Of a stretch of 64,000 bases of DNA, positions 1-9,651 are shown piece after piece. This DNA comes from Streptomyces ureilyticus. Its GTDB lineage: Bacteria > Actinomycetota > Actinomycetes > Streptomycetales > Streptomycetaceae. Position 1 is the first letter of the stretch. Each line of letters starts with the position of its first letter. Position numbers and translations under genes: made by a program. The notes below the pieces were generated by a model, which saw only the letters and a list, made by a program, of their open reading frames with translations, was not told the DNA's origin and did not search any database. The DNA lies in contig NZ_JAAKZX010000010.1 of NCBI RefSeq assembly GCF_011045025.1, positions 38,943-102,942 of the forward strand. The letters run 5' to 3'.

Positions 1-2
1 CC

Positions 3-1343
3 TGCGCGCTCGGCGGCGTGTTCTCCGGCGGCGTGGCCCAGCGCGTCGCCGACTGGCTGGACGGCACCGGAGGCTCGATCAAGGGCCCGCCGGTGTTCCT
101 GACCTGGCAGGCGTCCGTCATCCCGCCCCTTCTCATCGTCCTCCTGCTGCTCTTCGCCTGGCTGGCCCGGCGCACGGTACAACTGCGCCGCGCCGCGATG
201 AGCGAGGTGCAGCAGGACTATCCCTCCGAACCCAAGGACACCGAGCGCACCCGACGCATCGCGCGCACACGCGCGATGGCCTCGCTCACCGACCGCGCTC
301 CCCGCATCATCGGCATCACCTCCGTGGTGACGCTCCTGCTGGGCATCGTGGCCCTGGTGGGCGCCATGGCGGCCGACAAAGTGCCGGGCAAGGCGGCGCA
401 GGGCACGCACCCCTTCGTGGAGGGCGCAGCCGAGACCGCGCAGGCGCTCGGCTCCTGGCTGATCGGCGTCGGCTTCATACTGTTCGTCACCTGGGGCCGC
501 CGTGCCTACAAAGACCCCTCCGCCCGGCGCACCATCGGCATCCTGTGGGACGTCGGTACGTTCTGGCCGCGCGCGGCACATCCCTTCGCGCCCCCCTGCT
601 ACGCCGAGCGCGCCGTTCCCGACCTGACCTGGCGCATGGCCACCTGGACACGCACCACAGGCGGACGGCTCGTCATCTCCGGGCACTCTCAGGGCAGCGT
701 CCTCGCCGCCGCCGCGGCCTGGCAGCTCACCCCGTCGGTCCGCAGGCGGGTCGCACTGCTGACCTACGGCTCACCCCTGGAGCGGCTCTACGGGCGCTGG
801 TTCCCGGCCCACTTCGGTCCCGACGCGCTCAGCGGCCTGCACCGCGAGATCGACTGCTGGCGCAATCTCCACCGGGCCACCGACCCCATCGGCGGCCCCG
901 TCCGGCTGCCCGGCGACTGCGGCCCGAAGGTCGACCGCGAGCCGCTCAGGGACCCCCTCGCCTACGGCCGTACCGCCGAACACCCGCTGCCCGCACCGAT
1001 CCTCGGCCACTCCGACTACCAGGCGGACCCGGCGTTCGCCGAGGAGCGGCAGCGGCTGCTCATGCGACTCAGGCCGGATGTGCCGGGCCCGCGCCCGGAA
1101 GGCGGGGCTCCAGGACCCCACGAGCCTGATCCGGACACGTTGCCAGACGGCGAGCCGCAGCCCGGTCCGCGCGCACAAGGCGGGCCGCCGCTCGCTTCGG
1201 ACGTGGACGGTGAGCCACAGCCCGATCCAGGTGCGGACGGTGGGCCTCAGCCTGGTCCGGGCGCGGACAGTGAGCCTCAGCCTCAGCCCGATCCGAGAGC
1301 GGACGGTGAGCCTCAGGGCAACTCGGGCAGGTCCTCGGCGTAA
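3..1343 (+). CDS. Membrane protein with lipase-like alpha/beta-hydrolase domain (5' end cut)
   Basis: The frame is open to the left edge, so the N-terminus is missing; the first internal start is GTG at 18. Three hydrophobic segments are visible (LLIVLLLLFAWLA; ITSVVTLLLGIVALVGAMAA; WLIGVGFILFVTW), followed by a hydrolase region with a nucleophile-elbow motif GHSQGS. DPIGG and LGHSDYQ further on could supply the acid and histidine. The last 75 or so residues are Pro/Gly/Asp/Glu repeats (see 1144-1316). It is probably a membrane-anchored esterase or lipase with the catalytic part in the cytoplasm; the substrate is unknown. Its 3' end overlaps the converging beta-helix/AAA gene by 31 bases. The hydrolase fold is fairly sure, the activity is inferred. 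Confidence 0.7.
   Translation, partial: CALGGVFSGGVAQRVADWLDGTGGSIKGPPVFLTWQASVIPPLLIVLLLLFAWLARRTVQLRRAAMSEVQQDYPSEPKDTERTRRIARTRAMASLTDRAPRIIGITSVVTLLLGIVALVGAMAADKVPGKAAQGTHPFVEGAAETAQALGSWLIGVGFILFVTWGRRAYKDPSARRTIGILWDVGTFWPRAAHPFAPPCYAERAVPDLTWRMATWTRTTGGRLVISGHSQGSVLAAAAAWQLTPSVRRRVALLTYGSPLERLYGRWFPAHFGPDALSGLHREIDCWRNLHRATDPIGGPVRLPGDCGPKVDREPLRDPLAYGRTAEHPLPAPILGHSDYQADPAFAEERQRLLMRLRPDVPGPRPEGGAPGPHEPDPDTLPDGEPQPGPRAQGGPPLASDVDGEPQPDPGADGGPQPGPGADSEPQPQPDPRADGEPQGNSGRSSA
1144..1316 (+). repeat. Imperfect tandem repeats coding a Pro-rich tail
   Basis: Units of roughly 36-39 bases encode variants of ADGEPQPDPGADG at the C-terminus of the lipase-like protein. At least four degenerate copies can be read. 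Such low-complexity tails vary in copy number between strains. Confidence 0.7.
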
Positions 1344-3757
1344 AGCAGGGTGAGGTCGTCCGTGCTCGGCTCGGCGAACTGGGCGACCCGCCCCGCATGC
1401 CGCTCCACCATCGCCTCGAACGTCTGCCGCGCGGTGCGGCCATTGCCGAACGCGGGCCCCTTCGGGATGGCCGTGAAGTACTTCAGCAGCGCCTCGCCCG
1501 CGCCCGGCGCCAACCGGTACTCGTGCTCCTCGGCCTGCTGCTCCACGATCCGCAGCAGCTCCTCGGGAACGTAGTCACTGAAAGTGATGGTCCGTGAGAA
1601 GCGGGACGCCACCCCGGGGTTGACGCGAAGGAAGCGCTCCATCTCGGCCGTGTATCCCGCGACGATCACCACCACCGCCTCCCGGTGGTCCTCCATCAGC
1701 TTCACGAGCGTGTCGATGGCCTCGCGCCCGAAGTCGCGTCCCGAGTCCTCCGGCGACAGCGCGTACGCCTCGTCGATGAACAGCACGCCTCCGCGCGCCC
1801 TGTCGAAGGCCTCCTGCGTACGGATGGCCGTGGAGCCGATGTGCTCGCCGACCAGATCGACCCGGGACACCTCGACGAGATGGCCCTTCTCCAGGACGCC
1901 GAGCGAGGCCAGGATCTCGCCGTACAGCCGGGCGACGGTCGTCTTGCCGGTGCCGGGGGAGCCCGTGAAGACCAGATGGCGCCGCACGGAGGCCGCCTTG
2001 AGGCCCGCCTGCTGGCGGCGACGGCCCACCTCGATCATGTCGGTGAGGGCCCGCACCTCGCGCTTGACGCTGTCGAGGCCCACCAGCGCGTCGAGTTCAC
2101 CGAGCACGGCCTTCGACGTGCGTGCGGGCTGCTCGGATTGACCGGGGGCCTGAGCCGTGACGAGCGGCTCCTGCTCGGTCGTGCGCTGGCCCGGGATGGC
2201 GCCCAGCAGACCGGGGGACTGGCTCGTCGTCTCCACGGCCGTCTGAGCTGCCGGAGGCCGTACTCCGGCGCTCTCGTCGCTCGTGCAGTCCTCGACGACG
2301 GGTCCGTTGCCGGAGGCCTGGTCGCCGCCGGCGTCCGCGAACTCGTAACCCCCGCGCGCGCAGCGCTCCGTACGGCACTTCCTGAGCGTCGTACGGCATC
2401 CGTCGATCACATGGAAGCCGTAGCCCCCGCTGCCCGTGACCCGGCAGCCGTGGAAGCTGCCGCGGCCCCCGGCCGAGACGTAGAAACCGGCCTCCGCGGG
2501 CGAGTCGACCGTGCAGCGCTCGACGGTGGGGTCGGCGCCCTTGGTCACGATCACACCCGTCTGCGCACCGTCGATGGTGCAGCCCGAGAGCGTTCCGCCG
2601 CTGCCGTGGTCCCGGAACCAGGCGCCTGTCGCGGCGTCCCGGATCCGGCAGTCGTCGAGCTGTGCGGTGGCGCCGTCGCTCACCGACACCGCCGTGTTGC
2701 GCACCTGCCACAGATCGCTGTCGACGACATCGGCGCGCGAGCCGCGGTCGAGCACGAAGAGGGCGTCCGGCACGTCGTGCACCCGGCACGAGTCGAGTAC
2801 GACGGTCGCGCCGTCGCTGACCCAGACCGCGGGGTAGTCGCCCGTACTGTCATGGATCTCGCACTGGTTGGCGTCCACGCGGGTGCCGGGGTCCCACACC
2901 GAAAGGCCGTTGCGCCCGAACTGCCGCACCGTGGAACGGGTCATCGTGAGGACCGAGCGGGAACGCAGATCGACCGCGTTCTCCGGGATGTCGTGGATCC
3001 GGCAGTCGGCGAGTGTCAGTACGGCGTCCGTGTCGAGCGTGACGCCGTCCGCCGTGGTCCGGTGCACCACGCAGTCGGTGAGATGCGCCGTCGCTCGCGC
3101 AGTGATCTGAACGCCGCTGCCCCTGACCTCGTACACCTCGCAGCCGACGGCCTCCAGCGCGGAGTGCTCACCGGTCACCGACAGGCCCGCCCCCGAGGCG
3201 TGGTGCACCCGGCAGCGCTCCAGACGCGGATGGGCGGCGCCGCGCACGGCGATGCCCGACTGCCCGGCCGCCACGACCTCGCAGTCCTCGAACACCCCGC
3301 CCCCGCCGTCCAGTACGGCGATACCGACACCTGCCGGATTGTCAACCGTGCAGCGCCGCACGGTCGGACGCGCACCGCCGCGCACCTCGATCCCGGCCGC
3401 GGAACGCGTGACGATCCGGATGTCCGTGACCTCCGGAGCGCCCTCCTCGACGAGCAGCGCGGGCGCCGCCGCGTCCTGGCCCTCCACGAGCAGGTCCTGG
3501 ACCACGGCGGACGCGCGCACCGTGAGCGGCACACCGTCAACAGGCGCGATACGCACGGAACCCGGGGAACCCTCCGGGCCCCGCAGAGTCACCGTCCGCC
3601 GGACGACGAGGTTCTCCCGGTACGTACCGGGAGCGACGGTGAGCACATCACCGTCGCCCGCGGCCTCCAGGGCGGCGGCGAGCGATGCGTACTCACCCGT
3701 GCGGCGTCGCCACCGAGACGTGCCGGTGTGCGTCACCTGGACCGTGCCCTGTGCCAT
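1313..3757 (-). CDS. Right-handed beta-helix protein fused to a CbxX/CfqX-type AAA+ ATPase
   Basis: The protein has 814 residues. Residues 1 to about 480 are repeated parallel beta-helix rungs (patterns such as VERCTVDSPA, LEAVGCEVYEV and LADCRIHDI), the fold of pectate lyase and NosD. A linker leads to a C-terminal AAA+ module from about residue 560, with Walker A GSPGTGKTT, Walker B GVLFIDEAYAL and an arginine-finger region ASRFSRTI, as in the CbxX/CfqX/SpoVK group and the ATPase of type VII secretion protein EccA. No signal peptide is visible, so it is probably cytosolic. The ATPase likely remodels a partner recognised by the beta-helix; the partner is unknown. ATG at 3757 has no clear ribosome-binding site. 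Confidence 0.82.
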   Translation of the reverse strand: MAQGTVQVTHTGTSRWRRRTGEYASLAAALEAAGDGDVLTVAPGTYRENLVVRRTVTLRGPEGSPGSVRIAPVDGVPLTVRASAVVQDLLVEGQDAAAPALLVEEGAPEVTDIRIVTRSAAGIEVRGGARPTVRRCTVDNPAGVGIAVLDGGGGVFEDCEVVAAGQSGIAVRGAAHPRLERCRVHHASGAGLSVTGEHSALEAVGCEVYEVRGSGVQITARATAHLTDCVVHRTTADGVTLDTDAVLTLADCRIHDIPENAVDLRSRSVLTMTRSTVRQFGRNGLSVWDPGTRVDANQCEIHDSTGDYPAVWVSDGATVVLDSCRVHDVPDALFVLDRGSRADVVDSDLWQVRNTAVSVSDGATAQLDDCRIRDAATGAWFRDHGSGGTLSGCTIDGAQTGVIVTKGADPTVERCTVDSPAEAGFYVSAGGRGSFHGCRVTGSGGYGFHVIDGCRTTLRKCRTERCARGGYEFADAGGDQASGNGPVVEDCTSDESAGVRPPAAQTAVETTSQSPGLLGAIPGQRTTEQEPLVTAQAPGQSEQPARTSKAVLGELDALVGLDSVKREVRALTDMIEVGRRRQQAGLKAASVRRHLVFTGSPGTGKTTVARLYGEILASLGVLEKGHLVEVSRVDLVGEHIGSTAIRTQEAFDRARGGVLFIDEAYALSPEDSGRDFGREAIDTLVKLMEDHREAVVVIVAGYTAEMERFLRVNPGVASRFSRTITFSDYVPEELLRIVEQQAEEHEYRLAPGAGEALLKYFTAIPKGPAFGNGRTARQTFEAMVERHAGRVAQFAEPSTDDLTLLYAEDLPELP

Positions 3758-3938
3758 GGCGCTGTTGTGCCCCCACCTCGTCGTACGCGGGTCCTGAGAG
3801 GCTCCCCGCCACTCCCCGTCGCCCCCGTCCGGTCAGCTCACGGGGGTTGGGCAACAGCCTCTCACGACGGTGCCGAACACTTCGGCCGCTCCACCGTAGC
3901 GTGCGCGGGCAGGGGGAGTTGACCGGAGCGGAAGGCTG

Positions 3939-4544
3939 TCAGCTGCCCGTGCCGGTCCTGCCCCAGTCCGGTCCGGCCTGCGACCACGCCCGGTCCAGGC
4001 GGGCGTACCGGCGCCGCACCATGCGCCACACGACCAGCCTCCGGGAGCCCTCGAGGAGTCCGGCGCAGACGGCTGCCGTGCCGAATCCGGCGAGCACGGC
4101 GTGCGTCGTCGCGGTGGCGGTGTCCAGCGGGCGGCCGATTATTCGGCCCTGTTCGTCGGTCCACAGCTTGAACCGGTCGCCCGGCTGCGGGGACTTGAGG
4201 GCGGCCGTCACCGTGCCGTGCCGCTCCGAGCCGTCCGGGCCCTTCCAGTCGGCGACCACCCGGTTGTGGGAGTCGCGTGCCGAGGACGTCTCGGGGTCGG
4301 GGTCGAACGGGCGGCTGTCCGCCTTCTTCACGACGGTCGCCTCCACCAGGTGGCGGTCCAGCCGCTGTTGCCGTACGGATTCCTGCAAGGCGTCCTGGGC
4401 GAGCGAACCGACCCACGCGCCGGCCACGGGGGCGGCGACCAGGATGAGCAGCAGCGTCGCCAGTGCCAGCCAGGCCTCGACGAGGTCGGTCGTACGGCGC
4501 AGCGGATTGTGCCGCCAGCGCCAGAGTCCTCTGATGGCCCGCAA
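3939..4544 (-). CDS. Rv1733c-like two-TM membrane protein
   Basis: The protein has 201 residues from a TTG start at 4544, which has AAGGGGG about eight bases upstream; longer in-frame starts lack such a site. It begins LRAIRGLWRWRHNPLRR and has a first membrane span (LALATLLLILVAAPVAGAWVG). A loop of about 100 residues containing DRFKLWTDEQGRII follows, then a second span (TTHAVLAGFGTAAVCAGLLEG) and a basic tail. This is the layout of the actinobacterial Rv1733c family, whose function is unknown. It is transcribed towards the beta-helix gene. Confidence 0.75.
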   Translation of the reverse strand: MRAIRGLWRWRHNPLRRTTDLVEAWLALATLLLILVAAPVAGAWVGSLAQDALQESVRQQRLDRHLVEATVVKKADSRPFDPDPETSSARDSHNRVVADWKGPDGSERHGTVTAALKSPQPGDRFKLWTDEQGRIIGRPLDTATATTHAVLAGFGTAAVCAGLLEGSRRLVVWRMVRRRYARLDRAWSQAGPDWGRTGTGS

Positions 4545-4705
4545 TGTCCCGCACCCCCTTCCCCATCCGTGATAACTCGCCGGCGGAGCCGTCCACGCAC
4601 GGGGTCCGGGAAGAGAGAGCGAAATCACCCCAGCACCGGCCATTCATGAACTTCTCACAAGACCTCAACGGGCGTGCCCGGCGCCGTGGTTCCCCACGCG
4701 AGGGC

Positions 4706-5530
4706 CTATTCGAGGATTCTGACCGGGTCTCCCACGTGCACGGGGCCGAGGGACTCCGGCACGAGGTTCTGCCCGAAGATCAGCTTGCCGCCGAAGCGCC
4801 GGTGGTGGCCCAGCGAGCGCAGTGGTTCCCTGCCGCGCTCGGCGCTGTCCTGGTCGGTAGTGGTCACGACACAGCGCGCGCACGGCTTGGCCACGCGGAA
4901 GACGGCCTCGCCGATGGCGATCCTCGACCAGCCGTCCTCGGACCAGGCTTCGGTGCCCTCGACCACCACGTTCGGCCGGAAGCGGTTCATGGGGAGGGGG
5001 CCCTCTTCGGGCCGGTCGCCGTGCGCTATCAGGGAGTTGAGGGCGTCGAGGGAGGCGACGGTGGTGAGCAGCAGGGGATAGGCGTCGGCGAAGCTGACTG
5101 TCTCGCCCGGACGCGCGTATTCCGGATCGAGGGGGCGACGGGTGGCCGGCTCGTCGAGATGGACGAGCCGCACGTCGATGCCGAGGTAGTCGCTGAACCA
5201 GGCGTGCGCCGCGGCATCGGCCAGAACTCCCTCCACCTTGTCGCGCGGCATCTCGACCGTCGTCGTGCCGATCGGCTCGGGCACGGGAACGGCCAGCGAC
5301 GCACGGCCGGGCCCGGACAGCAGAACACCGCCGCCGGGCTGTGGCTCGGCGGCGGCAAGCGCCATGCGCGGGTGAGCGCGCTGGGTGATGACCTTGCTCG
5401 TCTCGTCGATCAGCACCCAACGCCGGTCGCCCGCCAGGCCCCAGGGCTCCACGTCGACCTCGCGCGCGGCATGGCCCCTGGCCGCCTTGAGTGGATAGAC
5501 GTGGATCGAGTGCAGCACCAACATCGGCAT
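4706..5530 (-). CDS. MOSC domain protein (YcbX/mARC-like)
   Basis: The protein has 274 residues. The N-terminal MOSC beta-barrel domain opens MLVLHSIHVYPLKAARG and includes GLAGDRRWVL. The C-terminal MOSC domain has NVVVEGTEAW and the cysteine motif PCARC (Cys217, Cys220), where the molybdenum cofactor or sulfur is held in this superfamily. Related proteins (YcbX, mARC) reduce N-hydroxylated compounds together with a ferredoxin-like domain. No ferredoxin domain is fused here, so a separate electron donor would be needed. The substrate cannot be told from sequence. Confidence 0.85.
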   Translation of the reverse strand: MPMLVLHSIHVYPLKAARGHAAREVDVEPWGLAGDRRWVLIDETSKVITQRAHPRMALAAAEPQPGGGVLLSGPGRASLAVPVPEPIGTTTVEMPRDKVEGVLADAAAHAWFSDYLGIDVRLVHLDEPATRRPLDPEYARPGETVSFADAYPLLLTTVASLDALNSLIAHGDRPEEGPLPMNRFRPNVVVEGTEAWSEDGWSRIAIGEAVFRVAKPCARCVVTTTDQDSAERGREPLRSLGHHRRFGGKLIFGQNLVPESLGPVHVGDPVRILE

Positions 5531-5595
5531 GAGGTCATCCTGCCAGCCGGCACTGACAACCTCCTCCGAGGCAGCCGGCAGATCGGAGCGAAACC

Positions 5596-6063
5596 TCAGT
5601 AACCGCCGCGGTATTGCTGCTGCTGCCCGTTGTACGGGTCCTGATACGGCGCCGGAGCCGGACGGGGAGCCGCAGGGCGCATCGCCTCGTAGCCCGTACC
5701 GCCCGCCACGGGACGCTGCGGTTGTACCGGACGCTGCGGCTGCTGGGCCTGGGGGCCCGGGTAGCCGCGCGGCCCGGCTGTCTGCTGTTGCGGAATGTAC
5801 GGCGTGCCGGCCTGCTGCAGCGGCTGGGGCTGCTGGGCCTGCGGGTAGCCGTACGACGGCGCCTGCGGAGACGGGGCAGCCGGCAGGGCGGGCAGCGCTG
5901 CCGGAAGCGCGGGCAGGTGGTTGCCCGTGTCGTACGCCGCGGGGACCCGGATCGGCGCGATCTGCGGGGTACCCCGCTCAGCGACGAGCGAGTCGTAGAT
6001 CGGAGTGTCCGGGAAGGAGGCGGAGTAGTAACCGCCGCCATAGGTGGAGCGGGGGGAGGTCAT
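5596..6063 (-). CDS. DUF6643-family Pro/Gln-rich protein
   Basis: The protein has 155 residues from ATG 6063 (MTSPRSTYGGGYYSASFPDT). The first 45 residues contain PIYDSLVAERGTPQIAPIRVP. The rest is a Pro/Gln/Tyr-rich low-complexity tail ending QQQQYRGGY. This is a small streptomycete family without known function, often beside a TerD-type gene as it is here (divergent). No signal peptide or membrane span is visible. The upstream extension of the frame to 6363 runs into the divergent promoter region and is not supported. Confidence 0.75.
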   Translation of the reverse strand: MTSPRSTYGGGYYSASFPDTPIYDSLVAERGTPQIAPIRVPAAYDTGNHLPALPAALPALPAAPSPQAPSYGYPQAQQPQPLQQAGTPYIPQQQTAGPRGYPGPQAQQPQRPVQPQRPVAGGTGYEAMRPAAPRPAPAPYQDPYNGQQQQYRGGY

Positions 6064-6356
6064 GGCACATAAGTTAAGCCCACGATGTGCTGGTTGGGGA
6101 GACCGATAAGAGGGTTGTTTTTCGTGTCGGCAGTGACGCGCCATCCCTAATGTGAGCGAACTTGGCGAAAAGGGACGGCGGTTGAAGTTGAGATCTGGTA
6201 AAGGCCGAGTTCCGGAAGGGTTACCGGCGAGTCGCACGTCCTTCCGACGAACGGAGTCATGGGCGTTCGACGTTCGCTGGAATAGGTTGGCGAAGAACGA
6301 CTTGATGTACTGATCTGAAGCGCGGTCCGGCGCGGAGACACCCGATGGGGGCGGAC
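6064..6356. promoter_or_regulatory. Divergent intergenic region
   Basis: This stretch separates the divergent DUF6643 and TerD genes and must hold both promoters. It is more AT-rich than its surroundings. I see no RNA fold, large palindrome or small gene in it, and no convincing -10/-35 pair. Confidence 0.4.
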
Positions 6357-7613
6357 ATGTCAATGCCTAAAGGTTCGAATGTTCCGGTGCCGACAGCCGG
6401 ACTTCGCGTCGAATTGGGGTGGGGTTCCGGCCCCGGCGTTCCCGACGCGGATGCCTCGGCGCTGTTGCTGGTCTCCGGAAAGGTCCGGTCGGACGACGAC
6501 TTCGTCTTCTTCAACCAGCCGACGCACGCGTCCGGCGCGGTGCGGCGCGAGGGCAAGAAGGACGCCGGCGGCCAGGTGACCGACACACTGGTCGTCGACC
6601 TCGCGCGCGTGGAGCCCGCGATCGAGACGGTGGTGCTCGTCGCCTCCACGGACGGCGGCGCGTTCGGTCAGGTGCCCGGCCTGTACATCCGGGTCCTCGA
6701 CGCACAGCAGGGCACGGAGGTCGCGCGCTTCGACAGCGAGGGTGCGACCTCCGAGACGGCCTTCGTGCTGGGGGAGTTCTACCGCCGCCAGGGCGCCTGG
6801 AAGTTCCGCGCCGTCGGCCAGGGCTACAGCAGCGGACTGGAGGGGCTGGCCACGGACTTCGGCATCACGGTGGACGAACCGCAACAGGCGGCGCCCGCGC
6901 CCACGACGCCGTCGCCCATGCCCTCGACGCCACCGCCGCCCGCGCCCGTCGCCCCGCCGGTCACGGCCGCCCCGGTACGCCTGACCAAGGTCACGCTCAC
7001 CAAGGAAGCTCCTTCGGTCTCGCTCACCAAGCAGGGCGGCACCTCCGGTGCCATGCGCGTGAACCTCAACTGGCAGGTGCGCAAGCAGTTCTCGGGGTGG
7101 CGCAGCAAGCTGGGCCAGGCCGTCGCCATGCACTCCGACCTTGACCTCGACCTGTGTGCCCTGTACGAGCTCTCCGACGGAAGCAAGGGCGTCGTCCAGG
7201 CACTGGGCAACGCCTTCGGGGCGCTGCACCAGCCGCCGTTCATCCATCTCGACGGCGACGACCGCACCGGTGCCTCGGCGAGTGGCGAGAACATGAGCAT
7301 CAACCTCGACCACCAGCAGTACTTCCGCCGCATCCTCATCTTCGTCACCATCTACGAAGGAGCCCGGTCCTTCGCCGACCTGGACGCCACGGTGACCCTC
7401 CAGCCGCTGCACGGCGCGCCCATCGACTTCTCGCTCGGCGAGTGCACCGTGCCCTCGACGGTGTGCGCGCTGGCTCTCATCACCAACACCGGCAGCGATC
7501 TCGTCGTCCAGCGCGAGGCCCGCTTCCTGGTTCCCGAGCGCGGCGTGAGCCCGCAGCGCACCGTCGACTACACCTATGGGTGGGGCATGAACTGGACCCC
7601 CGGCAGGAAGTGA
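6357..7613 (+). CDS. Tandem TerD-domain protein
   Basis: The protein has 418 residues. ATG 6357 is chosen because GGGGGCGGAC precedes it; 6345 and 6363 are alternatives. Residues 1-180 form a first TerD-like domain ([26 protein letters not shown]). A Pro/Ala linker follows at about 182-205. A second TerD domain ([32 protein letters not shown]) occupies the remainder, with the acidic motif that binds calcium in this family. TerD proteins belong to the Ter stress system (tellurite, phage and colicin tolerance, membrane-associated metal-dependent complexes). No terABC genes are adjacent, so its exact job is open. Confidence 0.85.
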   Translation: MSMPKGSNVPVPTAGLRVELGWGSGPGVPDADASALLLVSGKVRSDDDFVFFNQPTHASGAVRREGKKDAGGQVTDTLVVDLARVEPAIETVVLVASTDGGAFGQVPGLYIRVLDAQQGTEVARFDSEGATSETAFVLGEFYRRQGAWKFRAVGQGYSSGLEGLATDFGITVDEPQQAAPAPTTPSPMPSTPPPPAPVAPPVTAAPVRLTKVTLTKEAPSVSLTKQGGTSGAMRVNLNWQVRKQFSGWRSKLGQAVAMHSDLDLDLCALYELSDGSKGVVQALGNAFGALHQPPFIHLDGDDRTGASASGENMSINLDHQQYFRRILIFVTIYEGARSFADLDATVTLQPLHGAPIDFSLGECTVPSTVCALALITNTGSDLVVQREARFLVPERGVSPQRTVDYTYGWGMNWTPGRK

Positions 7614-7632
7614 CCTGGCCGGAAGTGGTCAT

Positions 7633-8808
7633 TCACTGCTGCTCGGGCGCCGCGTCGGGACGGGCGTAGGTGCGACCCTTCCAGGCCGCACCCCGCCCCC
7701 TGTAGTGCTGCACCGCAGAATCGACTGTCATGAGGAGGTACAAAAACGCGGTGACCGGCAACAACAAGGCGAGCGGGAGCGGTTGCCGGTAGTAGCGGAG
7801 CATCGGCAGATACGTCGCCGTCATCAGCAGCCACGCGAGCCCGCCCGCCGTCGCCGCCCCGGCGCTCCCTGCGGCGAGACCCACGCAGAGCGCCACGGGC
7901 GGCATCAGGTACACCACCATGAGACCGACGACCGTGCCGGCAAGCAGCAGCGGGCTGTGCCGCAGTTGGGCGTACGCGCTGCGCGAGACCATCCGCCGCA
8001 GGTCGTGCAGTCGTGGATAGGGGCGCACGCTGTCGGCCTTTTCCGCGAGCCCCAGCCAGATGTGGCCCCCGGAGCCCTTGACCGCCTTCGCGAGCGCCAC
8101 GTCGTCGATGACCGCGTGCCGGATGGCATCGGGAATGCGGGCCCGCTCGGCGGCGGCCGCGCGCAACAGGACGCAGCCGCCCGCCGCGGCGGCTGTCCGC
8201 GACCCCCTCACGGCGATCCGGCGGAACGGATACAGCTGAGCGAAGAAGTACACGAAGGCGGGGACCACCAGCCGCTCCCAGACGCTCTCGACCCGCAGCC
8301 GTGCCATCTGCGAGACGAGATCGAAGCCTCCGGTGCGCGCCGCGGACACCAACTCCCGCAGGCTGTCGGGCGCGTGAGCGATGTCCGCGTCCGTCAGCAG
8401 CAGATACTCGGGTGCACGCGCGCGTGCCAGGCCGATTCCGTGCCGTACGGCCCAGAGCTTGCCCGTCCAGCCCGCGGGCGGCTCCCCGGGCGAGCCGACG
8501 GTCAGCGGCAGCCCGCCGTGCCGCTCGGCAAGCTCGCGGGCCAGTTCCCCGGTGCCGTCCGAACTCCCGTCGTCGACCAGGAACACCTCGGCCCGCCCCG
8601 GATAGTCCTGCGCGAGGAGCGACGGCAGGCTGCGCGGGAGTACCGCGGCCTCGTCGCGCGCCGGTACGACAACGCAGACGGACGGCCAGTCCTCCGGCTC
8701 CCGGCGCGGCGGCAACCGTAGATCCGTACGCCAGAAGAAGCCCTGTCCCAGCATGAGCCACAGCCAGGCGGCCAGCGATCCGGTGGCGGTCCACACAAGG
8801 GCGTTCAC
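7633..8808 (-). CDS. HpnB-like membrane glycosyltransferase (GT2)
   Basis: The protein has 391 residues from GTG 8808. The N-terminal span ALVWTATGSLAAWLWLML is followed by a GT-A domain (VCVVVPARDEAAVLPRSLPS, VDDGSSDGT, DXD-like LLTDADIAH), then IDDVALAKAVK and four or so C-terminal spans. The C-terminus WKGRTY is typical of the hopene-associated glycosyltransferase HpnB group. It probably transfers a sugar to a lipid acceptor at the membrane. No hopanoid genes are present nearby, so the acceptor is unknown. The frame stays open far upstream, but that part is antisense to the racemase and is rejected. Confidence 0.8.
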   Translation of the reverse strand: MNALVWTATGSLAAWLWLMLGQGFFWRTDLRLPPRREPEDWPSVCVVVPARDEAAVLPRSLPSLLAQDYPGRAEVFLVDDGSSDGTGELARELAERHGGLPLTVGSPGEPPAGWTGKLWAVRHGIGLARARAPEYLLLTDADIAHAPDSLRELVSAARTGGFDLVSQMARLRVESVWERLVVPAFVYFFAQLYPFRRIAVRGSRTAAAAGGCVLLRAAAAERARIPDAIRHAVIDDVALAKAVKGSGGHIWLGLAEKADSVRPYPRLHDLRRMVSRSAYAQLRHSPLLLAGTVVGLMVVYLMPPVALCVGLAAGSAGAATAGGLAWLLMTATYLPMLRYYRQPLPLALLLPVTAFLYLLMTVDSAVQHYRGRGAAWKGRTYARPDAAPEQQ

Positions 8809-8865
8809 GGGCCGCAGTCTGCCCCACCACGGGGGCCGTTGAGGCGGATCGTCTATGGTGACCGG

Positions 8866-9651
8866 GTGAAGATCGCGCTCATGGACTCCGGAATCGGACT
8901 GCTTCCCGCTGCCGCCGCAGTTCGCCGGCTGCGGCCCGACGCGGATCTCGTGCTCTCCTGGGACCCTGACGGGATGCCCTGGGGACCACGCACTCCGGAG
9001 GACATCACGGCGCGCTCGCTGGCCGTTGCCGAGGCTGCCGCCAGGCATCGTCCCGATGTCCTGATTGTCGCCTGCAACACCGCATCGGTGCATTCTCTGC
9101 TGGCGCTGCGTGCCCGTTTCGAGCCGGACCTGCCGATCATCGGCACCGTTCCGGCGATCAAGCCGGCCGCCGCGGGTGGCGGTCCCGTCGCGATCTGGGC
9201 GACGCCCGCCACCACCGGCAGTCCCTACCAGCGCGGTCTCATCCGGGAGTTCGCCGCCGGAGTAACGGTCACCGAAGTGCCGTGCCCTGGCCTCGCCGAC
9301 GCCGTGCACCATGCGAACGAGTCGGCCATCGATGCCGCGATCGCCGCGGCTGCCGCGCTCACCCCTGACGATGTAACGACCGTCGTCCTGGGCTGCACCA
9401 ATTACGAGCTGGTCGCCCAGCGTATCCGCGCGGCCGTGCAGAAGCCGGGCCTCCCTCCGCTCGTCCTGCACGGTTCTGCCGGTGCCGTCGCCGCCCAGGC
9501 GCTGCGTCGGATCGGTGAGCGCCCAGTTGGCGAGGCTGCTGTCGAGCCTGCCCTCACGGTGATCCTCAGCGGACGCGAGGGCGGTCTGCCGGCGCCCGCT
9601 CTGACGTACGCGGAAGGCCGCTTCCTCCACGCCGTCAGCCCCGCCCGCTGA
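8866..9651 (+). CDS. MurI-like Asp/Glu racemase family protein
   Basis: The protein has 261 residues from GTG 8866 (VKIALMDSGIGLLPAA). Both active-site cysteines of cofactor-independent glutamate racemases are present, in VACNTAS and LGCTNYELV. Two positions differ from classical MurI: DSGxGG reads DSGIGL, and the histidine after the second cysteine (GCTHY) is asparagine. It may make D-glutamate for the wall or be a relative with another substrate. It diverges from the glycosyltransferase; the starts are only 57 bases apart. Confidence 0.75.
   Translation: MKIALMDSGIGLLPAAAAVRRLRPDADLVLSWDPDGMPWGPRTPEDITARSLAVAEAAARHRPDVLIVACNTASVHSLLALRARFEPDLPIIGTVPAIKPAAAGGGPVAIWATPATTGSPYQRGLIREFAAGVTVTEVPCPGLADAVHHANESAIDAAIAAAAALTPDDVTTVVLGCTNYELVAQRIRAAVQKPGLPPLVLHGSAGAVAAQALRRIGERPVGEAAVEPALTVILSGREGGLPAPALTYAEGRFLHAVSPAR

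Noticed and set aside
1685..3922. 745-codon plus-strand frame
   Set aside because: Antisense to the beta-helix/AAA gene; Arg/Ala/Gly-rich with no domain.
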